Source: Capsulimonadaceae bacterium
GTDB taxonomy: Bacteria; Armatimonadota; Armatimonadia; Armatimonadales; Capsulimonadaceae
Length of the DNA: 64,000 bases
NCBI GenBank assembly: GCA_031292625.1
Contig: JARLGU010000031.1
Location: 124,001 to 188,000 of the forward strand
Direction of reading: 5' to 3'
Both the position numbers and the translations under genes were made by a program. Below, in pieces: positions 18,194 through 26,709 of this stretch (position 1 is the first letter of the stretch; each line of letters begins with the position of its first letter). The notes below the pieces were generated by a model. It was given only the letters and a program-made list of their open reading frames with translations, was not told the origin of the DNA and made no database searches.

Positions 18194-18649
18194 TTAATCC
18201 TCCTCGGACACGGGGTCCCGGATAACTGCCGCGTTCTCGAAATACGAATCGGCGTTTTCGTCGTGCGTCGACACCTCTTCGATGACCGCGCCCGCAACCG
18301 ATCCGAACGTGTGCGGCGTCCCTGGGAAGAGCGTATACCGGTCGCCTGGGTTGAGGGTAACAGTCTCATTCGACGTCCGCACGACGACCGTGCCTTGAAG
18401 AACGAAGAACGTCTCTTTCTTCACTTTGTGATAATGCATCGGGCACTGTTGGCCGGGCGTCAACGTTAGCCACTTGCTGCAATATTCCGGCTCATTGACG
18501 CGGACGACGAGTCCGAGGCCCTCGGCATGGTAGCGGCCGAGGCCGAAATCAGCGATTTCGACAGGGGTTTCATCATTCACGACAATACCGGCGCTGGCAA
18601 GCTGCCGTCGGACAATCTCTTGCGCGGCGTATATCTCACTTCGTTTCAT
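18194..18649 (-). CDS. Cupin D-lyxose/D-mannose isomerase-like protein
   Basis: This 151-residue single-domain cupin starts MKRSEIYAA, as in D-lyxose ketol-isomerases. Metal ligands are visible as the two His and the Glu of PMHYHKVKKETF and the His of PGTPHTF. Known D-lyxose isomerases also convert D-mannose to D-fructose, which would suit its place between an alpha-mannosidase and a sugar kinase. The ATG at 18649 overlaps the mannosidase stop (ATGA) and has AGGAAGG about 10 bases upstream; the longer frame from 18754 lies inside the mannosidase gene. It could instead be a type II phosphomannose-isomerase-like cupin. Family fold is firm, substrate is inferred. Confidence 0.7.
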   Translation of the reverse strand: MKRSEIYAAQEIVRRQLASAGIVVNDETPVEIADFGLGRYHAEGLGLVVRVNEPEYCSKWLTLTPGQQCPMHYHKVKKETFFVLQGTVVVRTSNETVTLNPGDRYTLFPGTPHTFGSVAGAVIEEVSTHDENADSYFENAAVIRDPVSEED

Positions 18650-21600
18650 TGCCGATTTCCTTCCTGTTGCGACAAGTCCGTCTCGCCGCCTTCGATCAAC
18701 ACGGTCGCAAATTGGTGAGCCGCGATGGACACGTTGATGCAGTTGCCCACCCATTTCGCGTCCCCTCGGACGGGGCGCTCCATGATATCGACGACCGACG
18801 CTTTAGAAAGCCCGGCTGCCATAGCCGGAGATAATTCCACGCTCGCCTCGGTGTCCTGTCCGTTCAATTCAACGAGGCGAAGAACCAGACCGTTCCCTCG
18901 TCCCGCCGCTTTAAAGGCCGTCAGGAGAATCCCTGGCGTGAGCGAGCGCGCAAAACCTTGCGCCGACGGCCAGCTGCCATCATGCACGCCGGACGGGAGC
19001 GCGATCAAGGGGTGGTTCCATGCTGCCCCAAGCCGCGCGAGCGCAGCCGGATCGGCGGCGTGGTCGTGAAGATAAAGCGAGTAGCGAACAGTCGTCGTCG
19101 CGACCTCCGGCGTCGGATCCGGGGAGAAGCTGGAGCGCACGATGCGGAGCCTCAAGACGTATCCGTCTTCGTCGTTGCCGACGATCGAATGTCCGTACTT
19201 GCTGTCCTGAACGAGCGTGATTCCGGCGAAGACGTCAGCGCCCGTCTCTGTCCTCGCGACGCCCTCGATGTGGGCATATCGAAGCGACGGAACCTCGTCG
19301 CCATCGAATAGATCGCGCTCGATACTGCCGAACGGGGTCTCGTAGCGGGCCGAAATAGACTTGAACGCAAGCGGGATGGTCATCACGAGACCGGGGATGC
19401 CGCTCTGCTGAGTGCCGATCTCGCGCCAGTCGATTTCCGCCGTGAAATCGAGGCGCGGCTCATGCGGGCTAATGCTTAGCGTCAATTTGACCGCGCTGTT
19501 CGTGCCTGGAACTGCGAGGGCGTGTTCTGCCTGACAGCCCGTTGGAAACGCGCCGTGCACGCTGCCTGTATTATCGTGAAACTTACGACCGAGTACGTGA
19601 AAGCCCTTGACCTTTAAGTTCACCGGCTCAGCGACCTCGCGTCCAAGCGACCAGGCTTCCATTCCGCGCGGCTCTTCGACGACATATTGGAACGTCCCCA
19701 GCGGAGAGCGGCCGGAGACCGGCGTGATCCGCCCGCCCGTTCGCTTATCGATCAAGCCGGTGACGCCGCCAAGTTCGCGATCGACCGCAAATTTGAGGAA
19801 CGGCGTCTCAAACGTATTCCCGTTCCCGGCGATCACCGCGGGTGGATCGTCCGCATGGGACAGCGCGTTGGGCAGGTTTCGTCTTTCGCAGAGCAGATAC
19901 GTTTTGTAGCCCATTGCGGGAACGTCCCGAGCGTCGAACGCGACCTGGAGGCGCGCGTGACCGTATTCGTTCGGGCTGTCATGGAGGACAAGGACGGGAC
20001 GGGCGACGCCGTCGCCGCCCACCGCGACAATCTGGGATCGATCGAATTCGCTGTCGAATATCGACACGATGATGCGCTCGGAACGCTCCCATGCGCACGG
20101 ATTGAAGACGACATAGGGCCGGAAGCGCTTACCGTTGCCGCCCGCGTCCGAGAGGCCCGAGCGCGATGCCCCCAGACCGTGACCGGCGCCGGATGCGTTG
20201 CGTGGAGGGCAGATGCGCTCTTGTTCGCCTGCCCATGTTGCGGGAAGCAGGGATGCGGTGTCGATCAGCGCGATAAGCGCCTTGAGTGCATCCCGCTTGA
20301 TCGATCCCGTGATCGCGCCTACTTCCTGAAACTGCGCCATCGCGTATTCGCGCGTTTGCCTGACGCCGGCGCCTTGAAGAATGTCGTGGAATTGGCAGAA
20401 CAGAACCCGGCGCCAGGCATCGCGCAGGAGCTCGTGGGGATAGGCGGCGTTCAGCAGGCGGGATGCGATTGCGGAGAGCGTCTCCGCCTCGATGAGATAG
20501 TTTTCGCCAAAGCGGTTCGCCTGCTTGATCAGACTTTGCGACGTATAACATCCCGTAAACTCAAAGTTCAGCTCGTCAGTGAGGACCGGAAGCTCAATAG
20601 GGTTCGCCGCGAGGTCGGCCTCGATCGTTTCAAAGTAGCGCTTGACCGTGCTGAACTCGAGGGTAGGGTAGATCGGCCACTGAGCCAACTCATTGAGGTA
20701 GTCGAGCCCTGCGCGAGTCGGTCCGCCGCCGTGGTTGCCGACGCCGTAGACGTACATCCAATCATGCAAGCTCGTCTCGCGTACAAAATCAACAAGCGAG
20801 AGCGCGATGTTCTGCCCGCCATCTGGATATTTGCAATACCAGGTCGCGTCGCGATTCACCAGAACGCGCGAGCCGTCCGGCGACTGCCAGTAGAACAATT
20901 GCGGACGAGCCTCGCCGATCCGCGCATGTTCGAAGCCGCCGCCGGTACGGCAGCAGTAATAGTATTTGACCGCGCCCTGCGCCAGAATCCCCGGAAGCGA
21001 ACTTGGATGGCCGAATGTGTCCGGTTCCCAATCGATGGGAATGCTTTCCGGCGCAAGTCCGAACTTCTCGTCGAAATACGACCGCGTCATTTCAAGGTGC
21101 CGGCAGAGGCTCTCTCCTGACGCGAGATTCTTGTCGCCTTCCACCCATTGCGCCGCCGTAATTTCCCAGCGGCCTTCGCGTACCCGCTGGCGGATTTCCT
21201 CGAACATCGCCGGATGGTAGCGTTCGATCAGCGCATAGGTCGCCGTCTGGCTTTGCGAAAAGGTGAGCTTGGGATAGGCGCGCATCAGTTCGAGCACGGA
21301 CGCGAACGTGTCGTGCGTAACCGAAACGGTCTCTGGCCAGCTCCACATCCAGTTCATATCGATGTGGGCGTGAGCGACGTTATGAATGCGGTACCGCTTG
21401 GCGAATGCGCCGATCTCGGATAGGACCTCTTCGGCCTCGGATATGCTCCGTGCGAACGCGGCGAGACCCTGCGTGGGATCGAGCTGCGAAACATGCGCCT
21501 CGGCGGCGTCGATCAGGGTCAGCCACCGTTCGCGCCGCTTCGTCTGGACGTTTGCGAATGCGCGGGCGAATTCGAGTTCCATGGTCACGCGCCGCCACAA

Positions 21601-21669
21601 GCGCTGGAACTCGCGGTTGGGCTCCTCGCGCAGTTCGTGCGAGAAGTACGGCAGAATATTTTCGATCAC
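18646..21669 (-). CDS. Alpha-mannosidase, glycoside hydrolase family 38
   Basis: This large (about 1007 residues) retaining alpha-mannosidase would release mannose from alpha-mannosides. The catalytic domain is at residues 95-400, with zinc-site motifs HAHIDMNWMWSW and the nucleophile Asp in DWEPDTFGHPSSLPG. The helical domain (about 400-480) and C-terminal beta domains follow. No signal peptide is present, so it should act in the cytosol on imported oligosaccharides. The GTG at 21669 is preferred (AAGG about 9 bases upstream); a TTG two codons earlier would be too close to that site. It is first of a four-gene operon with ATGA coupling to the isomerase. Confidence 0.93.
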   Translation of the reverse strand: MIENILPYFSHELREEPNREFQRLWRRVTMELEFARAFANVQTKRRERWLTLIDAAEAHVSQLDPTQGLAAFARSISEAEEVLSEIGAFAKRYRIHNVAHAHIDMNWMWSWPETVSVTHDTFASVLELMRAYPKLTFSQSQTATYALIERYHPAMFEEIRQRVREGRWEITAAQWVEGDKNLASGESLCRHLEMTRSYFDEKFGLAPESIPIDWEPDTFGHPSSLPGILAQGAVKYYYCCRTGGGFEHARIGEARPQLFYWQSPDGSRVLVNRDATWYCKYPDGGQNIALSLVDFVRETSLHDWMYVYGVGNHGGGPTRAGLDYLNELAQWPIYPTLEFSTVKRYFETIEADLAANPIELPVLTDELNFEFTGCYTSQSLIKQANRFGENYLIEAETLSAIASRLLNAAYPHELLRDAWRRVLFCQFHDILQGAGVRQTREYAMAQFQEVGAITGSIKRDALKALIALIDTASLLPATWAGEQERICPPRNASGAGHGLGASRSGLSDAGGNGKRFRPYVVFNPCAWERSERIIVSIFDSEFDRSQIVAVGGDGVARPVLVLHDSPNEYGHARLQVAFDARDVPAMGYKTYLLCERRNLPNALSHADDPPAVIAGNGNTFETPFLKFAVDRELGGVTGLIDKRTGGRITPVSGRSPLGTFQYVVEEPRGMEAWSLGREVAEPVNLKVKGFHVLGRKFHDNTGSVHGAFPTGCQAEHALAVPGTNSAVKLTLSISPHEPRLDFTAEIDWREIGTQQSGIPGLVMTIPLAFKSISARYETPFGSIERDLFDGDEVPSLRYAHIEGVARTETGADVFAGITLVQDSKYGHSIVGNDEDGYVLRLRIVRSSFSPDPTPEVATTTVRYSLYLHDHAADPAALARLGAAWNHPLIALPSGVHDGSWPSAQGFARSLTPGILLTAFKAAGRGNGLVLRLVELNGQDTEASVELSPAMAAGLSKASVVDIMERPVRGDAKWVGNCINVSIAAHQFATVLIEGGETDLSQQEGNRQ

Positions 21670-21770
21670 GTTCAAATCCCTTTAGGACTCTCTCTTGCTG
21701 CGTGTTAAGCGGCTAAAGAAAAATGGCCAGCCCGGCCATGGAGGGCATCTTAATCCTCATTTTCTCGTAG

Positions 21771-22085
21771 GTATTGCGAGAACAAGATTCAGGACGGCTC
21801 GGGCCGCCGGGGCCTTTTTTCGCCCGCGCCTCGCTCACGGCGGTGATTTATGATGCTTCGTCAACACGCGTACGGCCTTTTGCCGCCAGCGTCCGCCGGT
21901 CACGGAGCGGTCTCGCGCGCGCCTCGTTCACGGCGGTGATTTACGATGCCTCGTCGACACGCGTACGGCCTTTTGCCGCCAGCGTCCGATTCCAGCGCAT
22001 ATCGTGAAGCAGTGAAAGCGCTGTGACGGCCCTTTTTCAAAAACGGCCACGGCGGCCGGGGAGCCGTCTTACAAGACCTTTCGAT
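21771..22085 (+). repeat. Dispersed intergenic repeat, copy A (two-unit form)
   Basis: This is a 315-bp repeat in the leader of the mannosidase operon, inverted relative to the other four copies. It runs from GAGAACAAGATTCAGGACGG through a GC-rich terminal repeat, two copies of an internal unit of about 90 bp (CGCCTCG…GCCAGCGTCCG, the first at about 21825-21900), to the opposite terminal repeat ending GAGCCGTCTTACAAG. The ends are imperfect inverted repeats. Frames reading through it are low-complexity and not genes. Confidence 0.85.
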
Positions 22086-22137
22086 TTCTTACTTACGCTC
22101 TAACAAAGCCAAAGCCCCACCCTTATTATCGTTCATC

Positions 22138-22151
22138 TGAAATCGATTTCA
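22138..22151. promoter_or_regulatory. LacI-type operator palindrome
   Basis: TGAAATCGATTTCA is a perfect 14-bp palindrome with a central CG, the form bound by LacI/GalR/CcpA-type regulators. It overlaps the first base of the -10 box and the predicted transcription start of the minus-strand promoter at 22151-22179. A repressor here would block the mannosidase operon; the LacI protein at 24116-25129 is the obvious candidate. Confidence 0.75.
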
Positions 22152-22179
22152 TAATAGCGCGTTGGCTTGAATATGTCAA
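22151..22179 (-). promoter_or_regulatory. Sigma-70 promoter of the mannosidase operon
   Basis: On the minus strand the -35 is a perfect TTGACA (22179-22174), followed by a 17-base spacer and -10 TATTAT (22156-22151), five of six matches. Transcription would start near 22143, giving a leader of about 470 bases that contains repeat copy A. Confidence 0.8.
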
Positions 22180-22228
22180 GTGGGAGGCAGATTCTTTTCG
22201 GGATATCTTGCGGCTGTACGGCCGCGCG

Positions 22229-23647
22229 CTAGCCGAGCGAAGCGCCGTCGCGTCGCAATGCTTCGCGCACGGACGAGACATCGGCATCGTGCAATGGCGA
22301 GTCTGTTAAGGCTGCCGCCGCAATCGCGATGCCGGCGGCGTGGCCGAGGTCCATCATGGTCCGGCTAAGCCGGCAACTTGTGGCCGCAATATGCGAAAAG
22401 CTCGCGCCGCGGCACGCAACGGCAACATTGTCGAGGCTGACGGGCAGCAAGCACCCGAGGGGGATGCCGTACGGCTCGCGAAGTTCCGCGATACCGGCGC
22501 TTTCAGCGCCGTGGCTGTCCATCGCGTGGTCGGCGATTGCGACGATGTTGGCGTTTGTTTGTCCGGAAAGACCGGCAATCAAGTCGTGCTGCGTCAAAAC
22601 GTATTTGCCGCGAACCCGCTTGGTCTCGCGGACGCCAAGCGACGGCGCGATCCACGACAGCCTGAAAGATTGGAACTCAGGGTATCGGTTTTGCATCCAG
22701 TGCCAATGCGCCATGACGCGGTTTGTACACAGCTCATAGGCCTTGCCGTAGCCGTCCGGCGAGCGCATGATGTTAAGAAACTCATCGCCGTTCATGGTGG
22801 GCAGCATGTTGATGTTGAGGTCGCCTGCCGGATAGCGTCCGATGATGGCGAACGGCCAGTGTTTTTGCCAAGGACAATCGCCGATGGGCGCATCGAAAGG
22901 CTCTATCGCCTTTTGCGCGGCTGGTGCGACGCGGTAAATCAGGCTCACGCCGTTGACGTCGTCGGGCCTGGCTTTTAGCGGCGCTGCGCTTTCGCCGAAT
23001 TCGGCGGCCGCCTCCTGCCCCTGCATCATTTCGCATCCGGCGGCCTGGCACAGCCTCGCGTCAGCGGTAGAATCGACGAAATAGCGAGCGGTTATCCGGC
23101 AGTCGCCGCCGTTGTTCGAGACCAGGCGCAAGGAGCGCAGTCGTTCGCCATCGCGCTGAGCCTCCGTGAAGCTCCAGCCCTTCAGTATGTCGCACCGGCT
23201 TGTCTTGAGCAACAAGTCTTCGACGACCTTTGCATAGGCGTCGGGCTCGAAAACAACGCCATGCCAGGTCCTGCGGCAAAACTCCTCATCGAGATGCATG
23301 CCCTGGCTGCCATATCGCCGCAGCGTGTCATTGTAGCCCCGCGCGGGATCGATGACCGTTTCTCCACCGGGGAAATCTTCTCCGCCCGGCCAGCAGCAGT
23401 GCCGTCCAAACGACCACACTCCCGCCGCGCCAAGGGCATTCAGGCGCTCGTAGATTTCGCGCGGATACGCCGTCCCTCCAACGCCGGGCTCCCAGTTGTG
23501 GACGCCGCCGATAACCGCATTGCCGCCGAGGCGGTCGGCGCGTTCGACGAGCGTCACGCGAAGACCGTGGCGCGCCGCGGCAAGCGCCGCGCCGATTCCG
23601 CCGCTGCCGCCGCCGATAACACATACATCGCAGTTCATTTGGTCCAT
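22229..23647 (-). CDS. FAD-dependent oxidoreductase (FAD_oxidored family)
   Basis: This 472-residue flavoprotein has the N-terminal dinucleotide motif CVIGGGSGGIGAALAAARHG with ERADRLGGNAVIGG and the mid-chain FAD motif ARYFVDSTADARLC. This fits the FAD_oxidored (PF12831-like) family common in carbohydrate-degrading bacteria, whose substrates are mostly unknown. No signal peptide is seen. It stands alone between two inverted copies of the dispersed repeat (21771-22085 and 23696-24010), with the LacI gene upstream and the mannosidase promoter just downstream of its stop. Two Met codons (residues 1 and 4) are possible starts. The reaction is unknown; an oxidation of a sugar or sugar acid is a guess from context. 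Confidence 0.8.
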   Translation of the reverse strand: MDQMNCDVCVIGGGSGGIGAALAAARHGLRVTLVERADRLGGNAVIGGVHNWEPGVGGTAYPREIYERLNALGAAGVWSFGRHCCWPGGEDFPGGETVIDPARGYNDTLRRYGSQGMHLDEEFCRRTWHGVVFEPDAYAKVVEDLLLKTSRCDILKGWSFTEAQRDGERLRSLRLVSNNGGDCRITARYFVDSTADARLCQAAGCEMMQGQEAAAEFGESAAPLKARPDDVNGVSLIYRVAPAAQKAIEPFDAPIGDCPWQKHWPFAIIGRYPAGDLNINMLPTMNGDEFLNIMRSPDGYGKAYELCTNRVMAHWHWMQNRYPEFQSFRLSWIAPSLGVRETKRVRGKYVLTQHDLIAGLSGQTNANIVAIADHAMDSHGAESAGIAELREPYGIPLGCLLPVSLDNVAVACRGASFSHIAATSCRLSRTMMDLGHAAGIAIAAAALTDSPLHDADVSSVREALRRDGASLG

Positions 23648-23695
23648 TGTTCGCTTTTCGCCTCGCTACGGGGGCGTCTCAGAAAGTGTGTAAAG

Positions 23696-24010
23696 AATCG
23701 AGAGGCCCTGTAAGACGGCTCCCCGGCCGCCGTGGCCGTTTTTGAAAAAGGGCCGTCACAGCGCTTTCACTGCTTTCCGATACACGCTGCAATCGGCCGT
23801 AGCAGGCAAAGCGCCGTACGCGTGTTGACGTGCCTTTGTCATTCACCGCCGTGAACGAGGCGCGGGCGAGACCGGTCCGTGACCGGCGGACGCTGGCGGC
23901 AAAAGGCCGTACGCGTGTTGACGTGCCTTCGTCATTCACCGCCGTGAACGAGGCGCGGGCGAAAAAAGGCCCCGGCGGCCCGAGCCGTCCTGAATCTTGT
24001 TCTCGGTACG
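23696..24010 (-). repeat. Dispersed intergenic repeat, copy B (two-unit form)
   Basis: This 315-bp copy is inverted relative to copy A and lies just upstream of the FAD oxidoreductase. It starts AATCGAGAGGCCCTGTAAG, then GACGGCTCCCCGGCCGCC and GTGGCCGTTTTTGAAAAAGG, carries the same duplicated internal unit as copy A, and ends CCGTCCTGAATCTTGTTCTC. Similarity seems to extend left to AAAGTGTGT (from about 23683), shared with copy E. Confidence 0.85.
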
Positions 24011-24115
24011 CCGATTCATCACACACCTTCTCAGATTGGCTATCGATCTTATACCGCGAAGCGATTGAAAAATGGGCACGTTAAGCATCGTAAGTCTATC
24101 GAGGATCCCCGGAGC

Positions 24116-25129
24116 TTACCGGCGCGGAGCGGCTGAGGAGCTCCGGACGATCAGCTCGGGAGCGAAGACCTTGCTGCGCGGTTCGTGCGGTTCCTCCTCG
24201 CGAATTTGCGCGAAGAGAAATTCAGCGGCTTGCCGACCTATCTCGTAGGAGGGTTGAGCGACGGCGGTGAGCGCCGGGATCATCAGGTCGAAGATTTCGA
24301 GGTCATCAAAAACGACCAGCGCGATATCGTCTGGGATCGCTTTCTCGAGCTGCTTCAGCGCCCGCATGACCGCAAGGGCGATCCGGTTGTTCGCCGCGAT
24401 CAGCGCGGTCGGCGGCTCAGGGGCTTGCAGCATCTTTTCGAGGCACGCGGGCACATCGGCCAGGTCGAAGCTGACCCGGCATGCGTCGCCTTGCTCGAGG
24501 CCGATGTTCGCCTCGTCCAGTGCATCGCGGTATCCGCGCTCGCGGAGCGCAACCGTCATCTGTCCCATCGCGTAGGTGACGAAGCCGATCCGCCTATGGC
24601 CGTGCGCCGCGAGATGGCGCGTCGCAATGTACCCGCCGCCCCGGTTGTCGAGCGTGACGCTGCTGGCCCCCAGCCCTTCGATGCGCCGGTCGACCTGCAC
24701 GACGGCAATGCCCGAGTCCATTAACTCCCGCACCACGGCGCAATTGGCGCCGCTGGGCGCGAAGACGATTCCTTCGACCGCCTTGTCCTGCAGCATCTTC
24801 AGGTATGCGAGTTCCGTGTCCGGGTCTTCGTTCGTGTTGCCGAGAATGACGACATAGCCCTCTTGTCTCGCGACGTCCTCGACCCCGCGAGCCAGCGCGC
24901 CGTAGAAGGGATTGAGCACGTCGTTGATGAGCAGGCCCAGGCTGTGCGTCGCCTTTGTTTTCAGGCTGCGCGCAAGAAGATTCGGGCGGTAGTTGAGTTC
25001 CGCGATCGTGTTCAGAATTGCGGAGCGCTTATCGTCGGCCACGGGGACGACGCCGGTTAGGACGCGCGAGACCGTGCTCGGCGATGTCCCGGAAAGGCGG
25101 GCAATGTCCTTAATCGTAAGAGGCTTCAT
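24116..25129 (-). CDS. LacI-family transcriptional regulator
   Basis: This 337-residue DNA-binding repressor has the LacI helix-turn-helix at the N-terminus (TIKDIARLSGTSPSTVSRVL), the hinge helix NYRPNLLARSLKTKAT and a periplasmic-binding-protein-like sensor domain (SLGLLINDVLNPFYGALARG, VVQVDRRIEGL, IGFVTYAMGQ). It overlaps the thyX stop by 4 bases, so it is co-transcribed with thyX, an odd partner. The nearest target is the palindrome at 22138-22151 controlling the mannosidase operon, so mannose or a mannoside is the likely ligand. That pairing is inference. Confidence 0.9.
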   Translation of the reverse strand: MKPLTIKDIARLSGTSPSTVSRVLTGVVPVADDKRSAILNTIAELNYRPNLLARSLKTKATHSLGLLINDVLNPFYGALARGVEDVARQEGYVVILGNTNEDPDTELAYLKMLQDKAVEGIVFAPSGANCAVVRELMDSGIAVVQVDRRIEGLGASSVTLDNRGGGYIATRHLAAHGHRRIGFVTYAMGQMTVALRERGYRDALDEANIGLEQGDACRVSFDLADVPACLEKMLQAPEPPTALIAANNRIALAVMRALKQLEKAIPDDIALVVFDDLEIFDLMIPALTAVAQPSYEIGRQAAEFLFAQIREEEPHEPRSKVFAPELIVRSSSAAPRR

Positions 25130-26592
25130 GACGCAGGGCGGGTTAGGGAGTATTGATTGCGGTTCACGCGGATGTGTTCGGCGATCGACGGATAGATGCG
25201 GTTGGTTTCATCCCAGACCTGCTGGGCGATCTTGCGATAAGATGGGTGCCCCTGTCGCGACGATCGCAGTTCGATGAAGTGGAACAGCTCGCGAAGGTTC
25301 GCCGTAAAGAGCGTCCGTACGCGGTACGCGAGCGGCAGGACATAGGCGGCCTCGGAGGGGAATCCGGCTTTCGCAATGGCGTCGTGCGCTTCGTGAGCCT
25401 GCTCCATCAGCCTGACGAAGATCCCTTCCAGGCCGAACGCCTCCAGATCGCGCGGCCGTTCGTAGCCGAGCGCGGGCGTAAGATTATCCGTCACGAGCGT
25501 CGCCATGCGGTGGCGCTGTATATCCCGGTATGCGCCGTAGTCCATCACGATCTCGAATGTCAGGCTGATTCTCTCGAACGACCGGGGAGGCGCATCGTGC
25601 AGACCGCGTCCGGCGAGCAGGGCGGCGACGCCTTCGCCGGCGGGACGCGTGACGCCCGATCGAAGACCGATCAGCGTGAGCGCCTGCTCCTCGTCGAAAT
25701 ACGGCTCTAGAACGCAAACGCCGCTTTGGCCGGGCGGAACGGCGACCGGTGCGGCGGTGCGCGCGGGCTTAGCGCAATGCAGCGAAGCGCGATATTCGTT
25801 GCGATCCGCGTACTTGAGCAATGTGGGGATGACCTTCACGGCCTCGCGCTTGATTTGTTCGCCGAGTTGTTGGCCTTCGATGAGAGGCTGGGAGAGCAGC
25901 TTGCCGATGAGCGTCTCCAGGGAACGGGCGTTGATGGTCAGGCCGATGTTCGTATGCGTCGCCGCCGGAAGCAGGTAACGCAGCGTATCGCATGCGGTGG
26001 ACTTGCACGCCGCTTCGTACGCGCGCGGCGATTGTTTCTCGGTGCGCGGAATGCGCTCCTTGATCTGCTCGATGACCGGCGCTTGCATGTCGACATAGGC
26101 GTTCATCAGCCGCTTGATTGCGTCGCGATAGACGTCCGCGACGGGCGACGCCATGATGTCTTCCGGGTACATCGCCTTGCTGGGATCGAACGCGACGTAG
26201 CGAGTGCTCTTCTCGGTGTACGAGGCAAGACGGCAATCTTCGATGAGCTTGGACGCCAGGATTGAGACGTTTTCTGCGGCGAGTTTGACCACGGCATGCT
26301 CGGCAACGCTGCCGTGGCCGTAGCCGACTACCCACTTTTCGTGAAACGCGCGCGCCTTTTCCTGCGCTCCGGCCAGCGGTTCGCCCTCTTCCGCGTTGTC
26401 CGCCGGACTCGATATCGCGAGATCGCCTTCGCTGATCAGCTTGATCAGGTTCTCGCGCAGACCGTCGTTTGAGCGAGAATAGTAAGCGAAAAGAACCGCG
26501 GCGACCTCTTCGGGAAGGTTTTTGAGCGCGAAGACGTTGCCGGTTACATCGGTGACGTAGTGGGAGAGCAAGGCGCGATTCGACTCGGACAT
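25126..26592 (-). CDS. thyX: Double-length ThyX-like flavin thymidylate synthase
   Basis: This 488-residue protein consists of two ThyX-like halves; usual ThyX is about 220-260 residues and tetrameric. ThyX methylates dUMP with methylene-folate, FAD and NADPH. The first half has YGHGSVAEHA and RLASYTEKSTRY (residues 121-132), keeping the Ser/Arg/Tyr substrate part of the RHRxxSxxxxSxRY motif but with Asp-Cys in place of its first Arg-His. The second half has RHR (360-362) but not the downstream Ser/Arg residues, then LPLAYRVRTLFTANLRELFH. The halves thus look complementary, as one fused active-site pair. Its gene precedes the LacI gene with a 4-base overlap. Confidence 0.8.
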   Translation of the reverse strand: MSESNRALLSHYVTDVTGNVFALKNLPEEVAAVLFAYYSRSNDGLRENLIKLISEGDLAISSPADNAEEGEPLAGAQEKARAFHEKWVVGYGHGSVAEHAVVKLAAENVSILASKLIEDCRLASYTEKSTRYVAFDPSKAMYPEDIMASPVADVYRDAIKRLMNAYVDMQAPVIEQIKERIPRTEKQSPRAYEAACKSTACDTLRYLLPAATHTNIGLTINARSLETLIGKLLSQPLIEGQQLGEQIKREAVKVIPTLLKYADRNEYRASLHCAKPARTAAPVAVPPGQSGVCVLEPYFDEEQALTLIGLRSGVTRPAGEGVAALLAGRGLHDAPPRSFERISLTFEIVMDYGAYRDIQRHRMATLVTDNLTPALGYERPRDLEAFGLEGIFVRLMEQAHEAHDAIAKAGFPSEAAYVLPLAYRVRTLFTANLRELFHFIELRSSRQGHPSYRKIAQQVWDETNRIYPSIAEHIRVNRNQYSLTRPAS

Positions 26593-26709
26593 GGCAATTT
26601 TCCGTTCAAGAGTGATTCGAACATATATCTAACGACGTAAGCTGGTCGTGTGATCTCGACCAAGATCCGGGCGGCCGAGCGCCAGCTTTCTACGAAGCTT
26701 GCGCGCCGC

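Noticed and set aside
19687-21120. Long open frame of 477 residues on the plus strand
   Set aside because: It is antisense to the GH38 alpha-mannosidase, is Arg-rich without any domain, and follows from the high GC third positions of the real gene.
21774-24026. Frames with the repeated phrase ARASFTAV…STRVRPFAASV on both strands
   Set aside because: They are read-throughs of the dispersed repeat copies A and B, with no start signals; the similarity is DNA-level repetition, not a protein family.
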